A stretch of DNA of 64,000 nt from Prado023 sp963818445 (GTDB lineage: Bacteria; Actinomycetota; Actinomycetes; S36-B12; CAIYMF01): contig CAWFSG010000012.1 of assembly GCA_963818445.1 (NCBI GenBank), positions 1 through 64,000 on the forward strand, read 5' to 3'. The translations under genes were made by a program, and so were the position numbers. Below are positions 46,598-55,941 of the stretch, piece after piece. The notes under the pieces are model-generated. The model was not told the DNA's origin and did not search any database. It worked only from the letters and a program-made list of their open reading frames with translations. Each line of letters begins with the position of its first letter. Position 1 is the stretch's first letter.

Positions 46598-48610
46598 CTA
46601 CTCCGAGATCGCGCCGGCGAACTGGCTCTCGTACAGCCGCGCGTAGGCCCCACCGGCAGCGATCAGCTCCTGGTGGTTGCCATGCTCGACGATGTCTCCG
46701 TCCTCCATGACCAGGATGGTGTCGGCGTCGCGGATCGTGCTCAGGCGGTGGGCGATGATGAACGAGGTCCGGCCGTGGCGCAGTCGGGCCATCGCCTTCT
46801 GCACGAGCACCTCGGTACGCGTGTCGACCGATGAGGTGGCCTCGTCGAGGATCAGGATCGCCGGGTCGCTCAGGAACGCCCGCGCGATCGTGATCAGCTG
46901 CTTCTCGCCCGCTGAGACATTGGACGCCTCGTCGTCGAGCACCGTCTCGTAGCCGTCGGTCAGCGTGCGCACGAAGTGGTCCACGTAGGCCGCACGTGCC
47001 GCGTCGAGCACCTGCTCGTCGGTCGCGTCGGCTCCGTAGGCGATGTTCTCCCGGATCGTCCCACCGAACAGCCAGGTGTCCTGCAGGACCATGCCGAAGC
47101 TGCCACGCAGGTCGTCGCGGGTCATCTCGTTGATGTCGTGGCCGTCGAGCAGGATCCGCCCGGAGTCCACGTCGTAGAAGCGCATCAGCAGGTTGACCAG
47201 GGTCGTCTTGCCGGCACCTGTCGGGCCGACGATCGCGCAGGATTCCCCGGGCTCCACCACCAGGTTCAGCCCGCGGATCAGGGGCTTGTCGGGCACGTAC
47301 TGGAACGCGACGTCCTCGAAGACGACCCGGCCCTCCACCTCGCCCGGCCGGACCGGCTCGTCGGGGTCGGCGATCTCGTCCTCGGCGTCGAGGAACTCGA
47401 AGACCCGCTCCGCCGAGGCCACCCCGGACTGCATCAGGTTGACCACGGCGGCGATCTGGGTGATCGGCATCTGGAACTGCCGCGCGTACTGGATGAAGGC
47501 CTGGACGTCGCCCAGCGGCATCGCCCCGGAGGCCACCTGCAGGCCGCCGATCACCGAGATGAGCACGTAGTTCAGGTTCGAGATGAACATCATCGTCGGC
47601 TGGATGATGCCGGAGATGAACTGCGCCTTGAAGCTGGAGGCGTACATGCGCTCGTTGAGCTCGTCGAACTCCTCGATCGCGCGCTCCGAGTGGCCGAACA
47701 CCTTCACCAGGTCATGGCCGGTGTACATCTGCTCGACGTGGCCGTTGAGCGACCCGGTCCACTCCCACTGGGACGCGAACTGCTTCTGCGACCGCTTTGC
47801 GATCAGCATCGTCACCACGAAGGACAGCGGCACCGTCAGCAGCGAGATCACGGCGAGCAGCGGCGACATCCAGAACATGATGATCAGGATCCCGATCACG
47901 GTCAGCGTCGAGGTGATCAGCTGCGTGAGGACCTGTTGGAGGGTGTTGGAGATGTTGTCGATGTCGTTGGTGACCCGAGAGAGCAGGTCACCGCGCGGGT
48001 GCGTGTCGAAGTAGTGCAGCGGAAGTCGGCCGATCTTGCCGTCGACCTCCTCGCGCAGCTGATAGATCGTCGACTGGGTGACCCCGGCCATGATGTAGGC
48101 ACTGGCCCAGCCCAGGAGGGCCGACACCAGGTAGAGCAGCGCCACGAAGGTGAGCAGCCGGCCGAGCTGGGTGAAGTCGACCCCCTGCCCGGGGACGACG
48201 TCCATGGACGCCAGCATGTTCGCCTGGTCGGTCTTCCCCTGCGCATTCAGCCCATCCACGATCACGTTCACCGGCACGCCCGCGGGCAGCTGCGAGGAGA
48301 TGTAGCCCTCGAAGATCATCGTGGTCGCGTTGCCCAGGAGCTTGGGTCCCATGATCGCCAGGACGACGCTGACCACCGACATCGCGATCACGCCGAGGAT
48401 CTGCGCGGCCTGGGGGCGCAGCCGACGAGCCAGTCGCTTCACCGTCCCCTTGAAGTCACTGGACTTCTGGGCCTGGACGAACAACCCGCCCATGGGTCCA
48501 CCGCCACCTGGACCCCCCGGCCCGGGACCGCCCGGACGCGGCGGACCACCCGGGCCCATCCCTCCGGAACCGCCCGGACGCCCGCCGGCCGTCGCCGTGC
48601 CGGCGCTCAT
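46598..48610 (-). CDS. ABC exporter half-transporter B (degenerate signature motif)
   Basis: 670 residues. A Gly/Pro-rich N-terminal tail (~40 residues) precedes six membrane helices and a nucleotide-binding domain. Walker A is GPTGAGKTT, the signature is VSAGEKQ instead of LSGGQ, and Walker B ends LILDEATSSVD with the catalytic Glu present. The ATG overlaps the partner's stop by 4 bp. The pair should form a heterodimeric exporter. Substrate unknown; multidrug or lipid export is typical. Confidence 0.92.
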   Translation of the reverse strand: MSAGTATAGGRPGGSGGMGPGGPPRPGGPGPGGPGGGGPMGGLFVQAQKSSDFKGTVKRLARRLRPQAAQILGVIAMSVVSVVLAIMGPKLLGNATTMIFEGYISSQLPAGVPVNVIVDGLNAQGKTDQANMLASMDVVPGQGVDFTQLGRLLTFVALLYLVSALLGWASAYIMAGVTQSTIYQLREEVDGKIGRLPLHYFDTHPRGDLLSRVTNDIDNISNTLQQVLTQLITSTLTVIGILIIMFWMSPLLAVISLLTVPLSFVVTMLIAKRSQKQFASQWEWTGSLNGHVEQMYTGHDLVKVFGHSERAIEEFDELNERMYASSFKAQFISGIIQPTMMFISNLNYVLISVIGGLQVASGAMPLGDVQAFIQYARQFQMPITQIAAVVNLMQSGVASAERVFEFLDAEDEIADPDEPVRPGEVEGRVVFEDVAFQYVPDKPLIRGLNLVVEPGESCAIVGPTGAGKTTLVNLLMRFYDVDSGRILLDGHDINEMTRDDLRGSFGMVLQDTWLFGGTIRENIAYGADATDEQVLDAARAAYVDHFVRTLTDGYETVLDDEASNVSAGEKQLITIARAFLSDPAILILDEATSSVDTRTEVLVQKAMARLRHGRTSFIIAHRLSTIRDADTILVMEDGDIVEHGNHQELIAAGGAYARLYESQFAGAISE

Positions 48611-50340
48611 GCGGCCTCCTCCGCGGAGAGCTGGGAGAGCACGATCTCGGCGTAGGTCGGGCACCCGGCCATGAGCTCGTCATGGGTGCCCACGCCGGCG
48701 AGCATCCCCTCGTCGAGGACCAGGATCTGGTCGGCATGGCGGATGGTGGCCACGCGCTGGGCCACGATCAGCACGCAGGCATCGCGCGTGGGCTCCCTCA
48801 GGGCCGCCCTGAGCCGCGCATCCGTCGCGTAGTCCAGCGCGGAGAAGGAGTCGTCGAACACGTACACCGACGGCTCGCGGACCAGGGCCCGGGCGATCGC
48901 CAGGCGTTGCCGCTGGCCTCCGGAGACGTTCACTCCGCCCTGCTCGATGGGGGCATCGAGCCCCTCGGGCAGCGCGCGGACGAAGTCAGCGCCCTGCGCG
49001 ATCTCCAGCGCCCGCCACATCTGCTCGTCGGTGGCGTCCGGGGCCCCGAACCGCAGGTTGTCGGCGATCGTCCCGGAGAACAGGAACGCCTTCTGCGGGA
49101 TCAGGCCCATGCTCGCCCAGAGTGCGGCGCGCTCCCACTCCCGCACGTCCACCCCGTCGACGAGCACGGCGCCGCCTGTGACGTCGTAGAGCCGCGGGAC
49201 GAGGTTGATCAGGGTGGACTTGCCGGAGCCGGTGGATCCGATGATCGCAGTGGTCTGCCCAGGGCGGGCCGTGAACGAGAGCCCGCGGAGCACCGGCTCG
49301 GCGGCCCCCGGGTACCCGAACTCGACGTCGCGGAACTCGACCGTGCCGCGCATCGCGGTCTGGCCGGGCTCGGGGACCGCCGGGTCGTGGAGGTCGGGTT
49401 CGACCGCCAGGACGTCGTTGAGCCGCTCGGATGAGGCGGCAGCGCGCGGCCACATGACCAGCACCATCGTGGCCATCATCACTGAGAACAGGATCTGCAT
49501 CAGGTAGGCCAGGAACGCCATCAGGTTGCCGATGGGCATCTCACCCGACGCGATGCGCTTCCCGCCGAACCAGACCACCGCGACGCTGGACAGGTTCATG
49601 ATCAGCATCAGCGCGGGCATCATCAGGGCGAAGAGGCGGTTGACGCTCAGGGTCGTGTCGGTGAGGTCGGCATTGGCCTCGGCGAACCGGGCCTCCTCGT
49701 GCTCGGTGCGCACGAACGCACGGATGACCCGGATGCCGGTCAGGTTCTCCCGCAGGATCAGGTTGATCTTGTCGATCTTGACCTGCATCGCCCGGAAGAG
49801 GGGCACGGCCCTGACCATCACCCCGCCGATCACCAGCAGCATGATCGGCACGATCACGAGCAGCAGCAGCGACAGCGGACCGTCCTGGCGGTAGGCCATG
49901 ATCACCCCGCCGATCGCCATCAGCGGCGCGGTCACCATCACGGTCAGCGCCATCTGCAGGAACATCTGGACCTGTTGGACGTCGTTGGTGTTGCGGGTGA
50001 TCAGGGTGGGCGCGCCGAAGGTGTTCATCTCGCGCAGGGAGAACCGTTGCACCGCCCGGAAGATCCGGGCGCGCATGTCGCGGCCGACCGACATGGACGT
50101 CCGCGAGGCGAAGTACAGCCCCACGATCGCCGCCACTGCCACCAGGAACGCCACGAACAGCATCAGCCCGCCGACGCGGATGATGTAGCTGGTGTCGCCC
50201 TTGGCCACGCCGTTGTTGATGATGTCGGCGTTGAGCTCAGGCAGGTACAGGGTGCCGATGACCTGCAGGACGAGGAGTCCGATGACGATCGCGAGGTCGC
50301 GGCGGTAGGGCGCGAGGTGGGTACGAAGAAGGGCGATCAC
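48607..50340 (-). CDS. ABC exporter half-transporter A (Walker B Asp variant)
   Basis: 577 residues: six membrane helices, Walker A GSTGSGKST, canonical-type signature VSGGQRQ, but Walker B reads VYVFDDSFSALD, with Asp where the catalytic Glu should be. With the partner's altered signature this predicts one inactive and one active ATP site, as in known heterodimeric exporters. GTG at 50340 follows TAGGGT by 6 nt. It is first gene of a two-gene operon. Confidence 0.93.
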   Translation of the reverse strand: MIALLRTHLAPYRRDLAIVIGLLVLQVIGTLYLPELNADIINNGVAKGDTSYIIRVGGLMLFVAFLVAVAAIVGLYFASRTSMSVGRDMRARIFRAVQRFSLREMNTFGAPTLITRNTNDVQQVQMFLQMALTVMVTAPLMAIGGVIMAYRQDGPLSLLLLVIVPIMLLVIGGVMVRAVPLFRAMQVKIDKINLILRENLTGIRVIRAFVRTEHEEARFAEANADLTDTTLSVNRLFALMMPALMLIMNLSSVAVVWFGGKRIASGEMPIGNLMAFLAYLMQILFSVMMATMVLVMWPRAAASSERLNDVLAVEPDLHDPAVPEPGQTAMRGTVEFRDVEFGYPGAAEPVLRGLSFTARPGQTTAIIGSTGSGKSTLINLVPRLYDVTGGAVLVDGVDVREWERAALWASMGLIPQKAFLFSGTIADNLRFGAPDATDEQMWRALEIAQGADFVRALPEGLDAPIEQGGVNVSGGQRQRLAIARALVREPSVYVFDDSFSALDYATDARLRAALREPTRDACVLIVAQRVATIRHADQILVLDEGMLAGVGTHDELMAGCPTYAEIVLSQLSAEEAA

Positions 50341-50386
50341 CGGGCGACCCTACGCCCGCAACGTGCTTACGCGCGCGCGACCCTGG

Positions 50387-50468
50387 GCCACATCGCGTCG
50401 GGTTCGATCCCGGATCGCGTCGGGTCGCGACGAACGCGATCCACTCAATGCCGACACGATTCGGCGGG
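50387..50468. repeat. dispersed repeat family B, copy B1
   Basis: Begins GCCACATCGCGTCGGGTT and ends near CCGACACGATTCGG. It contains a perfect 9-bp inverted repeat GGATCGCGT…ACGCGATCC around a 13-nt loop. The block GACGAA-CGATCCACTC is shared with B2. It lies just downstream of the NmrA-like gene. Confidence 0.65.
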
Positions 50469-50486
50469 CGATTCGGCGGCGCGCGG

Positions 50487-51395
50487 TCAGGTCCGTGCGA
50501 ACCCGCCGGCGCGCACCGCACCCTCGATGAACTCGCCGGCCGGCTTCGGAGTGATCCCGGCATCCCGCAGGGGGGCGTCGTCCCAGGTCGCGGGATGGGT
50601 GTCTGCGAAAAGGGCCATCCCCATCAGCGACGCGATCTCCGGCTTCGGGCGGGCGAGCACGTGGTGCCCGATTGACAGCGCCGCCCGCGGCACGTGACGC
50701 ACCTTCAGGGATGCGCCCATCGCCTGCTCGAAGCGGGACACGACCTCCATGCGGGTCAGCGCCTCGGGACCGCCGAACTCGACGACCTCGGGCGGATCGT
50801 CGGCCAGGGCCAGTTGTGCCACGAGGTCGGCCACGTCGTCGATCGCGACATAGCGCTGCGGAGTCGTGCCACGGCCGTAGATCAGGGCCTTGCCGGCAGC
50901 GGCATCGATCCCCGTCATCGGGGCCAGCCAGACCTCCTGGAACATGTCCGGACGGACGATCACGCGCTGCATGGTCGTCGCCGCCAGCGCTTTCTCCGCG
51001 GCCCACTTGGCGCCGGGTAGGGGTCCCATTCCTGAGAGCTCCGGACCCAGGCCGGCCGCGGAGAGGAACACGAACCGGGTGACCCCGGCGTCCTGCGCCG
51101 CCCGGATCAGGTTCTGGTTGCCGGTCCCGTCGACTCCGGTGATCGTGACATCCTTGGCGCCGCCGAGGATCCGGCTGATGGCGTTGGCCGTGGTCACGAC
51201 TGTCTCCACGCCCGCGAGTGCCGGGGCGAGGCCCGTAGGGTCCGTCAGATCGCCGCGGACCACCTCGATGCCCGCCGCTGCCAACTCCGACGCGTCGGTC
51301 GCCGGGCGCACGAGCGCACGCACCGGCACCTTCTCGACCAGCCTGCGGGCCACTCGCCCACCGAGCTCTCCGGTCGCACCACACACGAGGATCAT
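50487..51395 (-). CDS. NmrA-like NAD(P)-binding protein
   Basis: A 302-residue atypical short-chain dehydrogenase. The loop is LVCGATGELGGRVARRL, followed by PVRALVRPATDASEL and VVRGDLTDP. There is no Tyr-Lys catalytic pair in the usual place, so it may be a redox sensor or a quinone/ether reductase-like enzyme. ATG at 51395 follows a GGGGGAG-type site. The gene is bracketed on both sides by family B repeats in the same orientation. Confidence 0.82.
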   Translation of the reverse strand: MILVCGATGELGGRVARRLVEKVPVRALVRPATDASELAAAGIEVVRGDLTDPTGLAPALAGVETVVTTANAISRILGGAKDVTITGVDGTGNQNLIRAAQDAGVTRFVFLSAAGLGPELSGMGPLPGAKWAAEKALAATTMQRVIVRPDMFQEVWLAPMTGIDAAAGKALIYGRGTTPQRYVAIDDVADLVAQLALADDPPEVVEFGGPEALTRMEVVSRFEQAMGASLKVRHVPRAALSIGHHVLARPKPEIASLMGMALFADTHPATWDDAPLRDAGITPKPAGEFIEGAVRAGGFART

Positions 51396-51500
51396 GGCTC
51401 CCCCTTGCACGTTCCGGGCCCGACCGGATGCCGAGCCACGCCTCCAGACAACACCCCGGAGGTGCGCCATCGTGAGGGTCGGACGTCCCGAGCCGGGCGC

Positions 51501-51590
51501 GCCACATCACGTCGGGTTCCCTGGGTCGGATCACGGACCGCGTCGGTTGTGACGAAGGCGATCCACTCGACTCCGACGCGACCCGGGGTC
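51501..51590. repeat. dispersed repeat family B, copy B2
   Basis: Begins GCCACATCACGTCGGGTT, with a central GGATCACGGACCGCGTCGG, then GACGAAGGCGATCCACTC and CCGACGCGACCCGG. It shares these blocks in the same order with B1 and differs by about a quarter of its bases plus small indels. It lies just upstream of the NmrA-like gene and ends at the DUF2804 stop. Confidence 0.65.
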
Positions 51591-51599
51591 GGCCGCGCG

Positions 51600-52580
51600 C
51601 TACCAGCGGTTGCGCGCCTCCTCGGCCCACCCGACCAGCCCGTCGACGGGGATCCGGGTGCCGCTGTCGTCGAGCACCCAGCCGGTGAACACCCCGAAGC
51701 ACTGGTGGACCTCCGAGGCGATGGCCAGGGCGTTCGTGCGCTCGTCCCGCTCGTGGAATGGCGCGAGGGCCACCCTGACGCGGGGGCCCTCGATCCGCCA
51801 CGGGGCCATCCAGTTGCTGCGGTCGTAGGTCCAGGTCAGATCCTCGTGGATCTTGTGCAGCCGGCCGTCCACGAACAGGCCGTTCTCCGTGCTGCCGGTC
51901 CCGTCGGTCCACTTGCCACCGAGCTGCAGCCCGACTCGTCGACCCGCGACCCGACCGTACCCGGCCGCCCAGTTCCACGTGATCGAGTAGGGCCACTTGC
52001 CCCGGCCGTGGTCCAGAACGGCGAACGAGCCGTCGTCGGGGCCGAACCGGAGCTCCTCATCGCCGAGGTGCAGCGTCCCGGTGACGGGGCGGCCCACGTC
52101 CTTGACCGTGTACTGGAACCGGCGCTGCGACCAGGGGACCACCACCGCGAGGCTGTCGGCACCGGGCCCGACGTCGGCCACGAGCCGCACCCCCGGCCCC
52201 TCGGCCTGCAACCGGGTTCCAGCCGCCGAGTTGGCGAAGGACAACGAGAGCCCCCGTGCACGGCCGCGGGCCACGCCCACCCCGCTGCGGTCCGGGAGTT
52301 CGACACTGCGGGCCAGCGGTTCCAGTGCGGTCCGGATGAACTCGGCGTCGGTGCGCCGGTCGATGACGACGATCGAGTGGAGGCCGAGGTAGTCCAGGGA
52401 CGACACGGTCAGCCCCACGATCACGTCCGGGGTGACGATCCCCCAGTACTCCCAGCGCTTGGTCCGGCCCCACCCCCGCAGGTTGGCGGTGTGCAGCGGG
52501 CGGCGGCTCCAGCCGACGGCGTCGCGGTTCAGCCTGCCCCCGGGTGTGCACAGGGGGACGGCGGACGTGATCTCAGCCAC
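51600..52580 (-). CDS. DUF2804 protein
   Basis: 326 residues with the family N-terminus LCTPGGRLNRDAVGWSRRPLH and GWGRTKRWEYWGI, and a core of beta-rich blocks (WNWAAGYGR, GLFVDGRLHKI). The fold may be lipocalin-like; function unknown. GTG at 52580 follows TAGGGT (complement at 52587-52592) by 6 nt. It is divergent from the DUF2277 gene. Confidence 0.85.
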   Translation of the reverse strand: MAEITSAVPLCTPGGRLNRDAVGWSRRPLHTANLRGWGRTKRWEYWGIVTPDVIVGLTVSSLDYLGLHSIVVIDRRTDAEFIRTALEPLARSVELPDRSGVGVARGRARGLSLSFANSAAGTRLQAEGPGVRLVADVGPGADSLAVVVPWSQRRFQYTVKDVGRPVTGTLHLGDEELRFGPDDGSFAVLDHGRGKWPYSITWNWAAGYGRVAGRRVGLQLGGKWTDGTGSTENGLFVDGRLHKIHEDLTWTYDRSNWMAPWRIEGPRVRVALAPFHERDERTNALAIASEVHQCFGVFTGWVLDDSGTRIPVDGLVGWAEEARNRW

Positions 52581-52586
52581 GGCCCC

Positions 52587-52641
52587 ACCCTAGTGAGGCT
52601 GCGACGTCCGCCGTGCCGGGTGGGCGCCCTCGGCGCACAAT
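52587..52641. promoter_or_regulatory. divergent -10 boxes for DUF2804 and DUF2277 genes
   Basis: TAGGGT on the minus strand (52587-52592) and CACAAT on the plus strand (52636-52641) each stand 6 nt from a start codon (52580 and 52648). Both are predicted leaderless starts. Confidence 0.4.
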
Positions 52642-52647
52642 GGCGTC

Positions 52648-52869
52648 ATGTGCCGGAGCATCCAGACCCTTCGCCCGCCGTTCCACGAGGACCCGACCGC
52701 CGACGAGATCCGGGCGGCAGCCCTGCAGTACGTGCGCAAGATCAGCGGGTTCCGCACACCGGCCGCGCACAACGCCGAGGCGTTCGACCACGCGGTCGAC
52801 TCCATCGCCGCCGAGACCGAACAGCTGCTCGCCGACCTTGTGGTCCGCGGCGCACCCACGACGGGCTAG
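52648..52869 (+). CDS. DUF2277 small protein
   Basis: 73 residues matching the DUF2277 pattern from end to end: MCRSIQTLRPP, AALQYVRKISGFRTPAAHN and a C-terminal helix EQLLADLVVRG. Widespread in actinobacteria, of unknown function. It ends 2 bp before the next gene and may share its transcript. Confidence 0.88.
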   Translation: MCRSIQTLRPPFHEDPTADEIRAAALQYVRKISGFRTPAAHNAEAFDHAVDSIAAETEQLLADLVVRGAPTTG

Positions 52870-52871
52870 CC

Positions 52872-54362
52872 ATGACGGCGTTCACCAGGTCGGTGCGCAC
52901 CCCAGGGCGCCTGCTGCTCGGTGCGGTGGCCGCAGCCCTCGTGATGCTGGGGATGCCCGCACCGGCCTCCGCGTCGCTGATCGGGGAGCTCTCCGGCACG
53001 GTCACAGGTTCTGGGGCGCCGCTGCCCAACGTGTGGGTGACCCTCACGCCGGTGACCGAGGACGGCGATCCCAGCGGCAACCCCAAGCGGACACTGACCG
53101 ACGAGTCGGGCCGGTATCAGTTCCCCGAGGTCTATGACCAGGGCGTCAAGCTCCAGGTGCGCGCGCCGCTGTTCGGCAAGTTCGTGGACACCTACTGGCC
53201 CGATGCCCACACCTTCGCCCAGGCGGGGATCATCGAGATCTCGACCTGGCCCGTGACGGCCGACGTCGACCTGCCCGTCGCAGGGTCCGTGACCGGTCGT
53301 GTGGTCGACCTCGAGACCGGCGCCGCGGTCCCGGGAACCCGTGTGACGGCCGTGATCGCCAGCTCCCCGGAAGCCGGACCCGTGGGCCTCCCGGGCCGGG
53401 TTGAGGAGGCTGGCGGCTTCGCGATCTCCGGGCTCCCGCCCGTGCCCCTCGAGCTGCGGGTGCAGCCCCCGACCGACAGCCCCTACCTGGCTCAGGGCCC
53501 GGCCGACTTGTTCGAGGGGCTGCGGATCGATGGTGCACGCACCACCTCCGGGGTGAGCCTCGGACTGCTCCGGGGAGCCGAGATCCGCGGCACGGTGCGC
53601 GATGACCGGGGCGTCCCGGTGCCGGGGGCTTCGATCAAGGTCGTGGGCTGCCTGCCGAACTGCCCGCTCATCGTGTCCAGCGACGCCTCGGGCGCCTACC
53701 GGATCCTCGGGGTCTCCCCCGGGGATCGTCTGGGCGTGGTGGCGTGGAAGGGCGACCAGCTCGTTCGTCAGTGGTACCCGGGCCGGGACAACGCCTCGCG
53801 GGCCACGGACATCGCCCTGCGCCCCGGCGACGAGCTCGACAACGTCGATTTCGCCCTGACCAGGGGCGCGTTCATGACGGTCCAGGTCACAGGCGAGGAC
53901 AACGGCCAGCCACTGCCTGGTGCGATCGCGCTGCTCGTCTCCTCGACGGACTCGTTCCAGCGGCACTTCGCCCTGAGGTCGACCGACGACCCGAACCGCA
54001 TGCACCTGGGTCCGGTCCCACCCGGCGCGTACACCCTGAGCGTCATTCCGGGCAGGTCGAACCCGGGCTACGCCCCTGTCGAGCGGGCGACCAGCCCGGG
54101 CCTGGCACCCACGGGGATCATCCGACTGGGACCCAGGGATGACGTGGTGTTCGCCGTGGAACTCCCTCCCGTGGCCGGTTCGCAGGGCCCGCAGACTCGC
54201 ACGCCTGGGGCCGATTCACCGAGTGGTGGCGCCGGGGGTCCACCACGGGGTGCCGCTCGGCCCCACGCGACGCCGCTCCCTCTGGAGCCGCCGCCATGGA
54301 CCCCTCGCAGGGATGGCCGGGGCTGGATGAGGGTGGCTTCCTCGCGGCGTCCGGCCAGGTGA
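52872..54362 (+). CDS. secreted Cna-B/carboxypeptidase-regulatory-like repeat protein 1
   Basis: 496 residues: signal peptide ending PAPASAS, then successive beta-sandwich repeats of the Cna-B or carboxypeptidase regulatory-like type (GSVTGRVVDLETGAAVPGTRV, RGTVRDDRGVPVPGASI). A Pro/Arg-rich tail follows. No sorting signal or membrane anchor is seen. ATG at 52872 is only 2 bp after the DUF2277 stop. The next gene is a paralogue. The role is probably in cell-surface architecture or adhesion, by analogy with the domain. Confidence 0.75.
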   Translation: MTAFTRSVRTPGRLLLGAVAAALVMLGMPAPASASLIGELSGTVTGSGAPLPNVWVTLTPVTEDGDPSGNPKRTLTDESGRYQFPEVYDQGVKLQVRAPLFGKFVDTYWPDAHTFAQAGIIEISTWPVTADVDLPVAGSVTGRVVDLETGAAVPGTRVTAVIASSPEAGPVGLPGRVEEAGGFAISGLPPVPLELRVQPPTDSPYLAQGPADLFEGLRIDGARTTSGVSLGLLRGAEIRGTVRDDRGVPVPGASIKVVGCLPNCPLIVSSDASGAYRILGVSPGDRLGVVAWKGDQLVRQWYPGRDNASRATDIALRPGDELDNVDFALTRGAFMTVQVTGEDNGQPLPGAIALLVSSTDSFQRHFALRSTDDPNRMHLGPVPPGAYTLSVIPGRSNPGYAPVERATSPGLAPTGIIRLGPRDDVVFAVELPPVAGSQGPQTRTPGADSPSGGAGGPPRGAARPHATPLPLEPPPWTPRRDGRGWMRVASSRRPAR

Positions 54363-54369
54363 GCTGGCC

Positions 54370-55882
54370 GTGGTGAGTGCGCGTCCGTTCCCCCGGGCGC
54401 GCCTGGCGCTCCTGGGCCCCGCGCTGGCCGTCCTGCTCTTCCTCGGCCTGGGCACCACGGCCCACGGCGCGGAGCCCACGGGCAGCCTGTCGGGCACGGT
54501 GACTGGCGGTGGAACGACCCTGGCGAACGTCTGGGTGACCCTCAGCCCTGTGGATTCCCGCGGCAGGGCCACCGGACCGGTCCAGCGGACGGCCACCGAT
54601 GCCTCGGGACGATACGAGTTCCCGGGGCTCCCCGCGGGCTCAGTGAAGGTGCAGGTGAAGGCCCCCCTCCTCGGGGAGCTGGTCGACACCTACTGGCCCA
54701 GGGCCTACACGTTCACCGGGGCAGGGGTCATCGAGGTCACGGCAGGCAGGTCGACCGCGGACATCGACCTGCCCGTCGGCGGCTCGGTCCGGGGTCAGGT
54801 CGTGGATGCGCGCACCGGCATGCCCATCGACGGGGCACGGGTGAGCGCGAGCATCGCCGACGATGCCTCGGCCGGCAGCCTCGGCGCGGCCCTTCCGGCC
54901 TCCGGTCCCGGGCTGTTCTCGCTGACAGGACTCCCCCCGGTCGCCATGGACCTCTCGGTCTGGCTCCCGCCGGACAGTCCCTACCTCGCCCCTGCCCAGG
55001 ACCCCTCCGGCCCCGCCGGAGCCCTGCGCATCGATGGCGGGGCGCGCACCACGGGGGTGACCATCGGCCTGCGTGCAGCAGCCGAGATCACGCGGGACAG
55101 TACGTGACGATGCGGGGACCGCGGTCGCCGGTGCCGACGTCCGGCTGACGGGCTGCCTGCCCGCATGCCCGCCCCACGCGACCACTGACGCCACGGGGAG
55201 GTACCGGCTTGCCGGAGTTGCCCCGGGCACCGGACTGGCGGTGGTCGCCCAGCCCGCGTGGGGGCTGCTCGGACCCTGGTATCCCAGCCGCGAGGCCACC
55301 GCACGCGTCCCCGACCTCGAGGTGGGTGAAGGTGATGTCGTCGACTCGGTGGACCTCACCCTGACCCGGCCGGCATTCGTCAACCTGGACGTGCTCGGGG
55401 CTGACCCCGCCGAACCGCTGCGGGCCATCGTCCGACTGACGACCACAGGGCGGACCTACAGCCAGTACTTCGCCGCGCCGACCGCTGCCGGTCCGTGGGG
55501 CACGGGCCCGCCCGGAGGCGCTGCGGCCACCACGCCCACCTCGCCCCGGGCGGACGCGCCCCCGACGGGCGCACAGGCGGCGGACGCACTGCGCCTGAAG
55601 GTGGGCCCCGTCCCTCCCGGCGAGTACGCGCTGGGCATCAGCCTGGGCGTCGCCGACCCGGGGTACCTGCCCACTCGGTGGGTGACGGATTCCGGAGACC
55701 CCTCCACCCCCATGATCCGCCTGGCTCCGGGCGAGGCGAACAGGTCGGTCATCTCGCTCGCGCCGTCAGGTGGGGAACCGGACCTGGACGTCGAGCCGTC
55801 GGAACCCGAACCCGTGAGCGCGTGGCCCGGGCTCGGTCAGGGCTTCCTCGCTCCGACGGGGTGGACCGATCCGCTGAGGTGA
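54370..55882 (+). CDS. secreted Cna-B/carboxypeptidase-regulatory-like repeat protein 2 (one frameshift)
   Basis: Paralogue of the preceding gene with the same domain order: signal peptide ending TTAHGAE, GSLSGTVTGGGTTLANVWVTL (compare GELSGTVTGSGAPLPNVWVTL), then Cna-B-like units. A frame change near 55092 lies in RGTVRDD. It is about 500 residues. Two GTG codons (54370, 54373) could start it. It ends 34 bp before the CsoR operator. The tandem pair probably arose by local duplication long ago; only scattered blocks are identical. Confidence 0.75.
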
Positions 55883-55915
55883 CGACGCACGGGCGACCCT
55901 GCCCGGTTGACCCTG

Positions 55916-55932
55916 ATACCCCCTAGGGGTAC
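55916..55932 (+). promoter_or_regulatory. CsoR operator overlapping the csoR -10 box
   Basis: ATACCCCCTAGGGGTAC is a near-perfect dyad. TACCGT (55930-55935), 6 nt before the csoR ATG, is the likely -10 and overlaps the dyad, so apo-CsoR binding would block transcription. The core ATACCCCCTAGGG is identical to the site at 44342. Confidence 0.65.
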
Positions 55933-55941
55933 CGTGGAGCC

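Noticed and set aside
46976..48655. 559-codon plus-strand frame
   Set aside because: It is antisense to the ABC exporter half B and has no domain or ribosome binding site.
50398..50415. GGTTCGATCCC resembling a tRNA T-arm
   Set aside because: It lies in repeat B1; no acceptor, D or anticodon arm can be drawn around it, and B2 does not keep the motif.
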